Below, piece by piece: positions 17,008 to 25,348 of a stretch of 64,000 nt of DNA. The stretch is from Streptomyces sp. NBC_01288 (GTDB taxonomy: Bacteria > Actinomycetota > Actinomycetes > Streptomycetales > Streptomycetaceae): contig NZ_CP108427.1 in the NCBI RefSeq assembly GCF_035982055.1, positions 682,001-746,000 of the forward strand. Direction: 5' to 3'. How positions within the stretch are numbered: the stretch's first letter is position 1; the number at the start of each line of letters is the position of its first letter. Below the pieces are notes generated by a model. It saw only the letters and a list, made by a program, of their open reading frames with translations. It was not told where the DNA came from and did no database searches. A program made the translations under genes and the position numbers.

Positions 17008-17154
17008 CGGCGTGGCCTTCGGTTCGGAACGGGCACGACACCGCCGACCTGCGACGCCGCGCTGTCCATGATGAGGCTCTACAGCCCTACCACCACCGAC
17101 TTTCCCCGGGCCTTGCCGCGTGTTCGAAACCCCGGGTGCTCGAATCCCGTACGC

Positions 17155-17808
17155 CTACTGGCCGTTGTCGAGCGTCGTGCGTGACTCCAGGTCCTTGCGG
17201 GTGTCGTCGCCGTACACGCCGTTCTCGTCGCCCCGGATGCCGTACCAGACCTGGAAGCGGGCGACCGCGGCCGTGAGGGTCGCGTCGTACTGACCGCTGG
17301 TGGAGCCGTTCTCGTAGACGTTGGGGATGAGCAGGAGCCGCTGCTCCAGCTCCTTCACCTCGGAACCGCTGTCGCCCTCGCGGAGGGTGCCGGCGCCGTC
17401 CGGGTCGGCCGTCGCGCTGACGGTGGCGGACGCCACCGGAGTCGGTGTGCTGACCGGCTGGGCCGTGCTGGCCTCCCCCTTGCCGGGGAGCAGGAGGGCA
17501 CAGGCGAAGCCGACCAGCGCGGCGGCGCTCACGCCGACCACGATCGCGGCCCGGCGCAGACCGGGCCCGAAGGGACCGGTGGTGGTCGGCAGTGGGCGCA
17601 ACTCGCTTGGTACGGGCGGGAGTTCCTGGGTCTCGGCCTCGGAGCCGAAGATCGGCCTGGGCACCGGCACGGACTCGAAGACGGAGGAGTCCCGGCGAGG
17701 CTCCCGCATCAGCGCCGCGAGATTGTCCGAACGGCGGCGGCGCAGGACACGGGCGGGTTCCAGGACCGGGCCGCCGGGCGACGATCCCGGTTCGGGCGGT
17801 GTAGACAC
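17155..17808 (-). CDS. Membrane-anchored peptidoglycan-binding domain protein
   Basis: A 217-residue protein: a cytoplasmic Pro/Arg-rich tail (residues 1-85), one transmembrane helix (about 87-110, AAIVVGVSAAALVGFACALL), a Ser/Thr/Pro/Ala-rich linker, and a PG_binding_1 domain (about 140-210; EGDSGSEVKELEQRLLLIP, then YDATLTAAVARFQVWYGIRG). It should sit in the membrane with the binding module in the cell wall. GTG at 17806-17808 follows AAGGAG by six bases; upstream GTG/ATG codons lack this. The domain binds peptidoglycan but is not itself enzymatic. Confidence 0.85.
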   Translation of the reverse strand: MSTPPEPGSSPGGPVLEPARVLRRRRSDNLAALMREPRRDSSVFESVPVPRPIFGSEAETQELPPVPSELRPLPTTTGPFGPGLRRAAIVVGVSAAALVGFACALLLPGKGEASTAQPVSTPTPVASATVSATADPDGAGTLREGDSGSEVKELEQRLLLIPNVYENGSTSGQYDATLTAAVARFQVWYGIRGDENGVYGDDTRKDLESRTTLDNGQ

Positions 17809-17889
17809 ACTGCTCTCCTTCCGTTCCGCGCGCACGGATGTCCGCCATCCCCCTGGAGAGATACGCGCGCGCGGCCACCGGAGTTCAGC

Positions 17890-18732
17890 TCAACCGCACG
17901 CTCGCACGAACCGGTGCAGGGAGGCTTTCAGCGCGGCGACGAAGGCGTCCCGCCGCGCGTCGTCGAGCGCCTCCAGGGAGAGATACGGGTTCAGGTCCTC
18001 CAACTCGACCAGGAGCAGCCGGCCGTCCGGGGCGCGGCAGGCGTCGACGCGCTGGATGCCGTGGTCGACACCGTTCCAGTCGATGAACCGCTGCGCGAAC
18101 TCCAGGTCCTCGGGGGCGGGTTCGTAGGGTTCCAACTGCCAGCGCTTCTCGGTGTCGGGAGCGTAGAGGGCGTACTGGAAGTCGTGGTCGACGAAGTAGA
18201 AGGACACCTCGTACGAGAAGTCGACGCAGGGCTGGACGAGGACGCTCCCGTCGGCCAGGGCGGGCAGGCGGTCGGCCTCGACGATCTCCAGGCCTATGGA
18301 GTCGGCGCCGAGTTTGGGCTTGACGACATAGCGGTCCGCGCGGGGCAGCAGGTCCAGGTCCTCCACGCGGTCGACGGTCGGGATGACCGGGAACCCGGCG
18401 GCGCTCAGGTCGAGGAGGTACTGCTTGCCCGCCATGTCCGCCCGGCCCGACAGCTGGTTGTAGACCCGGGCCCCGGTGCGGAGCGCGCGCTCACGGAACG
18501 CGTCGTACGCGGCCTGGTACCCGAGGACGGGACCGCTGTTGCGGACGACGACCGCGTCGAAGCCGTCCATCAGCGCGGCCGCGTCCAGCGGATGACACAG
18601 CGCCAGGTCGAAGTCCTCGCGCAGCCGGGAGGTCAGGTCGATGTCCTCGTCGCAGTAGCGGCGCCCGCGCGCTGGGTAGGCCAGGTCGGTCACGTACAGG
18701 ATGCGGGGGCGGGCGGGAGGTATGGAGGGCAT
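17890..18732 (-). CDS. ATP-grasp-like protein
   Basis: A 280-residue cytosolic protein of ATP-grasp type. The segment ADMAGKQYLLDLSAAGFPVI resembles the ATP-lid start, RYVVKPKLGADSIGLEIVEA is the Gly-rich phosphate-binding lysine region, and LLLVELEDLNPYLSLEALDD is the metal-binding acidic and asparagine segment (E..N). Ligase substrates cannot be deduced; RimK-like or glutathione-synthetase-like chemistry joining a carboxylate to an amine is the general expectation. ATG 18730-18732 is preceded by AAGGAG. The region upstream carries a motif shared with the promoter of the adjacent DeoR/LacI-type regulator, so it may be that regulator's target. Confidence 0.75.
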   Translation of the reverse strand: MPSIPPARPRILYVTDLAYPARGRRYCDEDIDLTSRLREDFDLALCHPLDAAALMDGFDAVVVRNSGPVLGYQAAYDAFRERALRTGARVYNQLSGRADMAGKQYLLDLSAAGFPVIPTVDRVEDLDLLPRADRYVVKPKLGADSIGLEIVEADRLPALADGSVLVQPCVDFSYEVSFYFVDHDFQYALYAPDTEKRWQLEPYEPAPEDLEFAQRFIDWNGVDHGIQRVDACRAPDGRLLLVELEDLNPYLSLEALDDARRDAFVAALKASLHRFVRACG

Positions 18733-18780
18733 GCCGGTTCTCCTTGGTCGAGAGCGTTCACCGAGAACGTTCGCGCGGAA

Positions 18781-18796
18781 TGATCAAAACGGTCGG
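18781..18796. promoter_or_regulatory. Regulator motif, copy near the ATP-grasp promoter
   Basis: TGATCAAAACGGTCGG, sharing GATCAAAACGRTCG with the motif at 19981-19998 upstream of the regulator gene. It lies between the regulator's stop and the ATP-grasp gene, 49 bp before the latter's start. It is a candidate operator of the DeoR/LacI-type protein. Confidence 0.5.
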
Positions 18797-18803
18797 CCCG
18801 TGA

Positions 18804-19928
18804 TCAGTGGGCGAGCGTTTTGGCTCCGCAGGACGAGCGGATCCTCAACTCGGGGAGGAGTTCGACGTGTTGACGCGGGGCCGGCCGGCGTCCACTCCCG
18901 CGCTCGGCGAGCCGTTGCAGGAGAAGCTTCGCGGCCGACTCCCCCACCGCTCGCTTCGGCGGGGCGACGGCGGTGAGCGGTACGTCGGCGAGCGGGGCCA
19001 CCTCGTCGTCGTAGGCGATGAGCGCCAGGTCGTCCGGGACGCGGATGCCGCGCGCCTGGAGTCGGGGCACGAGCACGATCGCGTCCTCGTCGCTGTGCAC
19101 GAGGGCGGCGGTGACTCCGCGCTCGCGGACGGCGTCGACCAGGTAGTCCACGCTGGAGTCGTAGTCGCCGTGTTCGCGGACGGACGGGGCACCCCGGGCG
19201 TCGTCGAGACCGAGGGAGCGTACGGCCGACCTGTAGCCCGCGCTGATCTGCGCGGCGTGCGGGCCGTCCTGGAGTACCGCGGTGATCCGGTGATGGCCGA
19301 GGGCGGCGAAGTGGCCGACGGCGACCGCGGCTCCGTGGGCGCGGTCGGTGCGCATCCGGTCGAGGGCGGCGGCGGGGTTGCCGGGCGGGGCCGAGCGTTC
19401 GACCAGGACGGTGGGCACTCCCCGGTCGAGAAGCCACTGTTCCTGGCCGCCGACGGGCACACCGCCCGGCCAACTGGGTGCGACGAGCAGCCCTTGCGCG
19501 CCGCCCGCGAGGAGGTGCCCGGCCTGGACGGCGTCCTCCGTGTCGACGTATCCGGAGACTCCGAGCACCAGTCGGCCGCCCTGCGCTGTCACGGCCTCCC
19601 GGGCGCCGCGCACTATGCCGGCGAAGATCGAGGCGGTGGTCGGCACGATCATTCCGATCACGACGCCCTCGGCGGAGGCAGTGGACTGGGCGGCCTCGGC
19701 GGACTCCTGTCGCGCCGCCCGCACCCTGACCTTGCTCTCGCCGCCCGGCCACACCACCGCGCCGTGCAACCGGTGCACCCGGCCCTGGCCGGCCAGCACC
19801 TCCACGTCACGCCTCAAGGTGACGGCGGAGACGCCGAGTTCGGCCGCGAGCTCGGCGACCCGCAGACTGCCGCGCTCACGGACGAGTTCGAGCACCCGCT
19901 CATGGCGCTGGTCGACGTGCGGTCGCAT
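18804..19928 (-). CDS. Transcriptional regulator: DeoR-type HTH fused to LacI-type sugar-binding domain
   Basis: A 374-residue repressor-like protein. Residues 6-60 form a DeoR-type winged helix (LRVAELAAELGVSAVTLRRD, then VHRLHGAVVWPGG), not the LacI helix-turn-helix. Residues about 85-365 are a periplasmic-binding-protein-like domain of the LacI/GalR type (VIGMIVPTTASIFAGIVRGA; DDLALIAYDDEVAPLADVPL). It probably senses a sugar and represses. ATG follows CAGGGGG. The sequence GATCAAAACGATCG overlaps the -35 position of its own promoter (TAGAGT at -10, 19961-19966), suggesting autoregulation. Confidence 0.87.
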   Translation of the reverse strand: MRPHVDQRHERVLELVRERGSLRVAELAAELGVSAVTLRRDVEVLAGQGRVHRLHGAVVWPGGESKVRVRAARQESAEAAQSTASAEGVVIGMIVPTTASIFAGIVRGAREAVTAQGGRLVLGVSGYVDTEDAVQAGHLLAGGAQGLLVAPSWPGGVPVGGQEQWLLDRGVPTVLVERSAPPGNPAAALDRMRTDRAHGAAVAVGHFAALGHHRITAVLQDGPHAAQISAGYRSAVRSLGLDDARGAPSVREHGDYDSSVDYLVDAVRERGVTAALVHSDEDAIVLVPRLQARGIRVPDDLALIAYDDEVAPLADVPLTAVAPPKRAVGESAAKLLLQRLAERGSGRRPAPRQHVELLPELRIRSSCGAKTLAH

Positions 19929-19980
19929 GGGTCCCCCTGAAGGTCAAACTGGTCGCGGTCACTCTATGCGGCGGATCGTG

Positions 19981-19998
19981 TCGATCGTTTTGATCGAA
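19981..19998. promoter_or_regulatory. Operator-like inverted repeat upstream of the DeoR/LacI-type gene
   Basis: CGATC-gtttt-GATCG (19982-19996) lies at the -35 region of a minus-strand promoter with TAGAGT as -10 (19961-19966, 17-bp spacing). The same core recurs at 18781-18796. Likely self-repression. Confidence 0.55.
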
Positions 19999-20042
19999 CC
20001 GGTCGCTCCCGACCCCCGAGGGGACTCAGTCCCCATCTGGAG

Positions 20043-20056
20043 CGCACTGAGTGCCA
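20043..20056. promoter_or_regulatory. TetR operator, copy 1
   Basis: GCACTGAGTGCCAT, containing the GCAC-tga-GTGC palindrome, is 31 bp before the TetR start and overlaps the -35 position of a probable leaderless promoter (TACGTT 20075-20080, seven bases before ATG). An identical 14-mer occurs at 20825-20838. Confidence 0.65.
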
Positions 20057-20087
20057 TCGGCGTCGGCCTGGTGCTACGTTCCCGTCC

Positions 20088-20786
20088 ATGAGCTCCAAGC
20101 CGCCCATGCGGGACGCCCTGGTGGCGGCCGCCTTCCAGTTGTTCCTGGAGCGGGGCTACGAACAGACCACCATCGACGACATCGTGGCGCTGGCCGGGGT
20201 CGGACGGCGGTCGTTCTTCCGCTACTTCCCGTCCAAGGAGGACGTGGTCTTCCCCGACCACGAGCGCTGCCTGGCCGACATGACGGCCTTCCTCTCCTCC
20301 GGCGGCGACGAGCACGAACCCGTGCGACGGGTCTGCGACGCGGCCCGGCTCGTGCTGCGGATGTACAACGAGAACCCGACCTTCTCCGTGCAGCGTTACC
20401 GCCTCACCAAAAAGGTGCCGGGCCTGCGCGCGTACGAGTTGTCGGTGGTGTGGCGCTACGAACGTGCCCTCGCCGACTATCTGCGCGGGCGCTTGGCCGG
20501 GCGGCGCGACGGCACCCTACAGGCGGACGTGATCGCGGCCGCCGTGGTCGCGGCGCACAACAACGCCCTTCGTTCCTGGCTGCGTTCGGACGGGCAGCGC
20601 GACGCGGGTGCCGAGGTGGACCACGCTCTGGGGTATGTGCAGTCCGCCTTCGGACACCCTCCGGTACGGGCCGTCGGCGTACACCAGGAGCAGCGCCCCG
20701 AGGACGTCGTGGTGGTCGTCTCCCGGCGTGATGCCCCCATGTGGCGCGTCGTCCAGGAGATAGAGTCCGCGTTCGGTCGGGGCTGA
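20088..20786 (+). CDS. TetR family transcriptional regulator
   Basis: A 232-residue TetR-family protein. The DNA-binding domain occupies residues about 8-55 (AAFQLFLERGYEQTTIDDIV, GVGRRSFFRYFPSKEDVVFP), with the usual recognition-helix pattern. The C-terminal helices are less conserved and presumably bind the ligand. ATG at 20088 is preceded within seven bases by a -10 element, so it is probably translated leaderless. A palindrome at 20043-20056 recurs exactly before the downstream DUF35 gene, implying it regulates both itself and that gene. Confidence 0.88.
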   Translation: MSSKPPMRDALVAAAFQLFLERGYEQTTIDDIVALAGVGRRSFFRYFPSKEDVVFPDHERCLADMTAFLSSGGDEHEPVRRVCDAARLVLRMYNENPTFSVQRYRLTKKVPGLRAYELSVVWRYERALADYLRGRLAGRRDGTLQADVIAAAVVAAHNNALRSWLRSDGQRDAGAEVDHALGYVQSAFGHPPVRAVGVHQEQRPEDVVVVVSRRDAPMWRVVQEIESAFGRG

Positions 20787-20824
20787 ACCTGAAAAGCCAA
20801 GGGTACGCAGTGTCTTTACGCTTG

Positions 20825-20838
20825 GCACTGAGTGCCAT
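20825..20838. promoter_or_regulatory. TetR operator, copy 2, in the DUF35 promoter
   Basis: This is the same 14-mer as at 20043-20056, here extended to GGCAC-tga-GTGCC. It lies in the 17-bp spacer between TTTACG (20815-20820) and TACGCT (20838-20843), an ideal position for repression. Confidence 0.65.
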
Positions 20839-20936
20839 ACGCTGTGGTCGTGCACGGTGGCACGGCAAGCCGCGCACATGCGTGCACGGCCTGGCCGGGC
20901 ACGCGGGATTCCGGCCGAGCGCAGGGAGTTGACAGC

Positions 20937-21350
20937 GTGTACCACCACTCAGGATTCGCGACCCGTCCGGCAGTCGGCTCCCCGGCGGGCCTCCTCGATC
21001 CGCCCACCGCGGACGGCGACACCATCCTCTTCCAGCGCTGCACCTGGTGCGGTACGGCCATGTACCACCGCCTGTTGTGCCCGGTCTGCCAGGGCGGCGA
21101 CCTGCGCACGGAGCGCAGCGAGGGCAGCGGTACGGTCCGCCACTCCACGGTCGTGCACCGCAACACCCCCGCCGCCCGCAACGTTTCACTGATCGAGATG
21201 GCCGAGGGCTTCGTGGTGCGCGGCCGGGTCATAGGCCCGCCCATCGGCATCCACAGCGGCGACCGCGTCCGGCTGTCCACGGCCAAGGACCCGGTGCGCG
21301 GCGAGCCGGTCTTCCAACTCCTCGACGAGCCCTACCGGGCCTGGCACTGA
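20937..21350 (+). CDS. DUF35 Zn-ribbon/OB-fold protein
   Basis: A 137-residue two-domain protein: an N-terminal zinc ribbon with Cys35-x2-Cys38 and Cys48-x2-Cys51 (CTWCGTAMYHRLLCPVC) followed by an OB-fold (VSLIEMAEGFVVRGRVIGPP, HSGDRVRLSTAKD). Proteins of this family associate with thiolases and acyl-CoA metabolic enzymes, probably as CoA-ester channelling partners. No thiolase gene is adjacent here, which is unusual. The frame is open further upstream, but GTG 20937 follows GGGAG and gives the family's normal N-terminus. It is under the probable control of the preceding TetR protein. Confidence 0.82.
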   Translation: MYHHSGFATRPAVGSPAGLLDPPTADGDTILFQRCTWCGTAMYHRLLCPVCQGGDLRTERSEGSGTVRHSTVVHRNTPAARNVSLIEMAEGFVVRGRVIGPPIGIHSGDRVRLSTAKDPVRGEPVFQLLDEPYRAWH

Positions 21351-21556
21351 CCCCGGACCACCGACCTCGCGCGCTCCGACCGACGAGCGGTGACTGAACG
21401 ACCGTAGCGCGAAGCCGAGTTCGGGCCCGGCCGACGAAGATCGGCCGAATCCTCCTCCACAGGCAACCCACAGGCCCTGCTTCCCGTCCTCCGGGGCGCG
21501 AGAGGCTCCCGTGACACACGGGGCGCCTGAGCCTGGGGTTCGAGGAGGAGAACACA

Positions 21557-24343
21557 TTGTTCCGTGCCCGGCGAATATGGGTCACGGCCGCGGCGGTGCT
21601 CGCGGTGGCGGGAGGGGTGTCCGGGTCGGCGCAGGCGGCGCCACCGTCGGACGTCGGACCGTTCACGGCGACGGCGGCGGCCAACGACGGCAAGCTTCCG
21701 CCGGGTTGGCGGATCACGGGGAAGGGTTCCGCGCAGCAGTTGGTCTGGCGCTCGGGTACGCGGGTGCCCATGGGGGACGCGCGCGTCGAGTTCCACGCCG
21801 GGGGCCGGCTCCTCGGTGTGCCTAGTCCGGCGAAGGACGGACGGACGTTCCGGCTCGGCCTCGGTGCCGTCGCCCCCAAGCAGCTGACGGACCTTCAAGT
21901 ACTTGCCGCGGGCAGACGGTTGGACGCCGCCGGTGACAACGGCAGCTCCGGCAAGGGACGTTCAGAGGTCGCCGCGCAGCCCGCGGCCCCGCTCCCGGCC
22001 GGCCCGATCGATCCCGGCAAGCCGGGCACGTACCGTACGACGACCGGCGAGTACACGCTCGACTCGGTCCGGCTGCCCGGGTATCCGCAGCCGATCGAGA
22101 TGCGGGCGGTCGTGGTCGCACCGAAGGGCGCCACCGGCAAGCGGCCGCTCGCGCTCTTCCTGCACGGCCGGCACTACACCTGCTACAAGCCCGGCACCGA
22201 GGACATCACCGGCGACTGGCCCTGCCCCACCGGCCTCAAGTCGGTCCCGAGCTACCGGGGTTACCTGCGCGACCAGCAACTCCTCGCCTCCCAGGGCTAT
22301 GTCACGGTGTCGATCTCCGCGAACGGCATCAACGCGCAGGACGCCGATGCCGAGGACGCCGGCGCGCAGGCCCGTTCGTCGCTGATCCGGCAGCACCTGG
22401 CCCACTGGGCCGACTGGTCCGCCCACCCGGAGACCGCCCCGGCGGTCGTACGGAACGCTCCCCGGGCCGACCTCTCCCGCGTCCTGCTGATCGGCCACTC
22501 GCGCGGCGGCGAGGGCGTCAACCGCGCGGCGATGGACAGCCTCTACCCGCCGCCGGCCGCCCAGGACGGCTATCACGGCCCGGTCCGCTGGAAGATCCGC
22601 GGCACGGTCCTCATCGGCCCGACGATCTTCGGCCAGAACCCGGTGGCCGACGTCCCGTCGGTGACGATCCTGCCCGGCTGCGACGGTGACGTCTCCGACC
22701 TCCAGGGCGAGGTCTACGTCGACGGCACCCGCGGGGTCAGCCGGGGTACCGCCCTGCACAGCGCGGTCTACGTCGAGGGCGCCGACCACAACTTCTTCAA
22801 CACCGAGTGGACGCCGGGCCAGGCCCAGGCGCCCGCCGAGGACGACTTCTACGACGACCCCGACCAGCGGGACGCGGTGTGCTCACCGGGTGCCGCGACC
22901 CGGCTGACCGCCGACCAGCAGCACAAGGCCGGCTCCACCTACATCGCCACGGCCGCACGGCTGTTCATCGGCGGCGACGACCGGGCGCGCCAGCTGCTCG
23001 ACGGCTCCGGCCGCCGGGCGCCCTCTGCCGACCCCGCGCGGGTCCTCACCCACGCGGTGGGCGCGAACCGTGGTGCCGGGTTCCTGCCCGACGGTCAAGT
23101 CACCGTCTCGGGCGGCAAGTTGTGCTCCGCGGTGGACCCCGACCCGGCCGTCGCCTGCCTGAGCGACGACTCCAAGGGCAGCTCGCCGCACTTCGCGCAG
23201 TGGGAGGCCACGAAGGAGGTCGGCCGCCGCGCCGTCGCGCTGCGCTGGTCCGCCGCCGGTTCACCGGTGACGGTCCGTCCGAACAAGCCCGTCTCCCTCG
23301 GCGGCGCCAAGGGCCTCGCCCTGCGCGTGATCGTGCCGCCCAACACCACCGGCACCCAGCTCGACGTGTCCGTGACCGACACCTCCGGCCACCGCGCGAC
23401 CCTCGGCCGGGTCCGCGTCGACGGCCTGCCCGGCACCCAGCGCACCGCCTCCTACTGGGCCCGCGAGGTCCGCGTACCGCTGGCCGCCGCCTCGCACGCC
23501 GGGCTCGACCCGCGCCACATCAAGTCCCTTGACCTGACCCCGCGTTCACGCTCCGGCCAGGCCTGGCTGATGGACGCCTGGGCCTGGCGCCCCGGCACTC
23601 CGGCGGTCACCTCGGCGCCGCTCCCCCGCGTCGACATCGGCCGACTCTCCGTCAAGGAAGGGGACTCGGGCGTCAAGACGTACCGCGTGCCCGTCCAGGT
23701 CTCCGGCCACGGCAGCGGCCAGGTCCGGGTCTACGTCAGCAACCCGGCCACCGGCCAGGACACTTCACGGCTGGTGACGGTACGGCCCGGCGGCAACGCC
23801 ATCGACGTACCGGTGAAGGTGGAGGGCAACACCCGCTTCGACTACGGCGTCCAGCACGACATCTTCGTGAAGGCGGTGCACGGCGCGGTGGTCGGCGCCC
23901 ACCGTGGCGGGGTGACCACCGAGAACGACGACCCGATGCCCACGTTCACCGTCACGCCGATCGCCGACCGGGTCACCGAGGGGCAGCCCCTCAAGTGGAA
24001 GGTGACGCTGTCCGCGCCCGCCGACGTGGAACTCAACCCCGCGTTCCTCGTCCAACCGATCGCCTCGGGCCCGGAGTTGTCCACCCTGGACGTCGACCCG
24101 CAGTGGCTCAGCGAGAACTCCGGTGAGGAAGCCGCGCCGGAGCGCCCGCTGTCCAAGGTGCTGGGCCTGTTCCTCTGGACGTCCGTCCCGGCGGGGCAGC
24201 TCAGCGGGGAGATCAGCGTCCCCACGATCACCGACCGGGTGACCGAACAGCCCGAGTCCGTACGGTTCCTGGGCGTGGACGAGAACGGCGACCCGCAGAG
24301 CGGCGGACCGGAACTGACCGGCACGGTGCTCGACGCGTCGTAG
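21557..24343 (+). CDS. Large secreted alpha/beta hydrolase with C-terminal strand-rich repeats
   Basis: A 928-residue exported protein: signal peptide residues 1-28 (cleavage after AQA), an N-terminal beta-rich region, then an alpha/beta-hydrolase domain (about 150-480) with the oxyanion segment LFLHGRHYTCY and nucleophile elbow GHSRGGEG (Ser315). The histidine is probably that in GADHNFFN. The C-terminal half has immunoglobulin-like/Calx-beta-like segments (RLSVKEGDSGVKTYRVPVQV, ADRVTEGQPLKWKVTLS). The start is TTG at 21557 following GAGGAG. It is monocistronic, with a strong terminator. An esterase, lipase or peptidase-like secreted enzyme is likely; substrate unknown. Confidence 0.82.
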   Translation: MFRARRIWVTAAAVLAVAGGVSGSAQAAPPSDVGPFTATAAANDGKLPPGWRITGKGSAQQLVWRSGTRVPMGDARVEFHAGGRLLGVPSPAKDGRTFRLGLGAVAPKQLTDLQVLAAGRRLDAAGDNGSSGKGRSEVAAQPAAPLPAGPIDPGKPGTYRTTTGEYTLDSVRLPGYPQPIEMRAVVVAPKGATGKRPLALFLHGRHYTCYKPGTEDITGDWPCPTGLKSVPSYRGYLRDQQLLASQGYVTVSISANGINAQDADAEDAGAQARSSLIRQHLAHWADWSAHPETAPAVVRNAPRADLSRVLLIGHSRGGEGVNRAAMDSLYPPPAAQDGYHGPVRWKIRGTVLIGPTIFGQNPVADVPSVTILPGCDGDVSDLQGEVYVDGTRGVSRGTALHSAVYVEGADHNFFNTEWTPGQAQAPAEDDFYDDPDQRDAVCSPGAATRLTADQQHKAGSTYIATAARLFIGGDDRARQLLDGSGRRAPSADPARVLTHAVGANRGAGFLPDGQVTVSGGKLCSAVDPDPAVACLSDDSKGSSPHFAQWEATKEVGRRAVALRWSAAGSPVTVRPNKPVSLGGAKGLALRVIVPPNTTGTQLDVSVTDTSGHRATLGRVRVDGLPGTQRTASYWAREVRVPLAAASHAGLDPRHIKSLDLTPRSRSGQAWLMDAWAWRPGTPAVTSAPLPRVDIGRLSVKEGDSGVKTYRVPVQVSGHGSGQVRVYVSNPATGQDTSRLVTVRPGGNAIDVPVKVEGNTRFDYGVQHDIFVKAVHGAVVGAHRGGVTTENDDPMPTFTVTPIADRVTEGQPLKWKVTLSAPADVELNPAFLVQPIASGPELSTLDVDPQWLSENSGEEAAPERPLSKVLGLFLWTSVPAGQLSGEISVPTITDRVTEQPESVRFLGVDENGDPQSGGPELTGTVLDAS

Positions 24344-24386
24344 CGGAAAGTCGTAACGGACCGTCGTAGCAGAACGCCGTAAGAAG

Positions 24387-24422
24387 TGAAGGGGCCGCAG
24401 CGCGTAAGCTGCGGCCCCTTCA
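24387..24422 (+). terminator. Strong intrinsic hairpin after the hydrolase
   Basis: Perfect 15-bp arms TGAAGGGGCCGCAGC (24387-24401) and GCTGCGGCCCCTTCA (24408-24422) with a six-base loop. It lies 43 bp after the hydrolase stop and 22 bp before the convergent DUF1003 stop, so it may serve both directions. Confidence 0.85.
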
Positions 24423-24443
24423 TCGTGTTCATCGTGCGGGTGC

Positions 24444-24914
24444 TCAACTCGGCTTCTGTGTGCCGCCGTTCATCTTGGCGCGGTTCTCGGTGAGGAGTTC
24501 CTGGACGCGTTGTTCGACCTCGCGGGGGTCGAGGCCGAGGGCGGCGCCGATGTGGGCGGACCAGACCTCGGAGCGGAGGTTGGTCTCGAAGTCGAGGTCG
24601 GCGCGGACGTTCTCGCGGGTGGCCTGGCGGTTCTGGCTCACCATGACGAAGGTCGACAGGAAGATGGCCTCCAGGCTGACGATCATCGTGAGCAGCCCGT
24701 ACGGGTACGGGTCGAATATCCCGGCCTGCCCGAGGAGCCCTTCGTTGAGGGCGATCCAGACGGCGAACCACAGCGCGTGGATGTAGACGAAGAGCATGGT
24801 GCCGGCGAACGCGGTGATCGCGTCGGCGACCCGGTCCTGGGTGCTGCGCATCCGGGCGAAGACGACGCGCTCCTGCCGCAGGGGCAGGTCGGCCGGGTTC
24901 AGCGCGGGGTCCAC
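24444..24914 (-). CDS. DUF1003 family membrane protein
   Basis: A 156-residue protein with two transmembrane helices (about residues 32-55 and 65-90). The characteristic DUF1003 pattern is present: VADAITAFAGTMLFVYIHAL, then WFAVWIALNEG, FDPYPYGLLTMIVSLEAIFL and STFVMVSQNRQATRENVRAD. The C-terminus is polar (REVEQRVQELLTENRAKMNG). Function of the family is unknown. It faces the F420-type enzyme gene on the same strand, 37 bp upstream, possibly as part of one transcript. Confidence 0.88.
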   Translation of the reverse strand: MDPALNPADLPLRQERVVFARMRSTQDRVADAITAFAGTMLFVYIHALWFAVWIALNEGLLGQAGIFDPYPYGLLTMIVSLEAIFLSTFVMVSQNRQATRENVRADLDFETNLRSEVWSAHIGAALGLDPREVEQRVQELLTENRAKMNGGTQKPS

Positions 24915-24951
24915 GGGCGCTCCCTGGGTTCGGTGTGCAAGGGGATCGTCC

Positions 24952-25338
24952 TCAGGGTGCGAGCGTCACGCGGATTCCGATGGTGCCGTCGAGCCCGCGG
25001 CGCAGCCGGCTGCCGAGGAGCGTGATGCGCCCGGTGAGACCGTACTTGCGGGTGATGAGCTTGCGGTAGCGGGCGGTGGTCTCGGCGTCGCAGATCTCGG
25101 CGGTGCCGGGTACCTGGTTGCCTGTCGGGTTGCCGCGCAGGTCACAGGGGCCGACGAGGACGTCGGCGCGGGCCCGGATGCGCTTGACCTTCCAGGAGTC
25201 GGCGACCGTCCAGACGCCGAGGGTCTCGCCGTCGCGCACCACCCACACCGGGGTGGCGACCGGGGAGCCGTTCTTGCGGTAGCTGGTGATCAGCAGGTAC
25301 TGGCCTGCGCCGAGCCGGTCCAGCGGGGTCTCGTCCAT
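24952..25338 (-). CDS. PPOX-class F420-dependent oxidoreductase
   Basis: A 128-residue split-barrel flavin/F420-binding protein. LLITSYRKNGSPVATPVWVV, GETLGVWTVADSWKVKRIRA and DVLVGPCDLRGNPTGNQVPG are signature positions of the Rv-type PPOX/F420 family that reduces small molecules with F420H2. The C-terminal YRKLITRKYGLTGRITLLGS matches the family's C-terminal helix. ATG 25336-25338 was taken because the upstream codons are unlike the family. It lies 10 bp from the end of the DJ-1-like gene and likely shares its transcript. Confidence 0.87.
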   Translation of the reverse strand: MDETPLDRLGAGQYLLITSYRKNGSPVATPVWVVRDGETLGVWTVADSWKVKRIRARADVLVGPCDLRGNPTGNQVPGTAEICDAETTARYRKLITRKYGLTGRITLLGSRLRRGLDGTIGIRVTLAP

Positions 25339-25348
25339 GGTCGGCAGT

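Noticed and set aside
17105..17150. tRNA-like T-arm, GGGTGCTCGAATCCC
   Set aside because: No acceptor, D or anticodon arms can be drawn around it on either strand.
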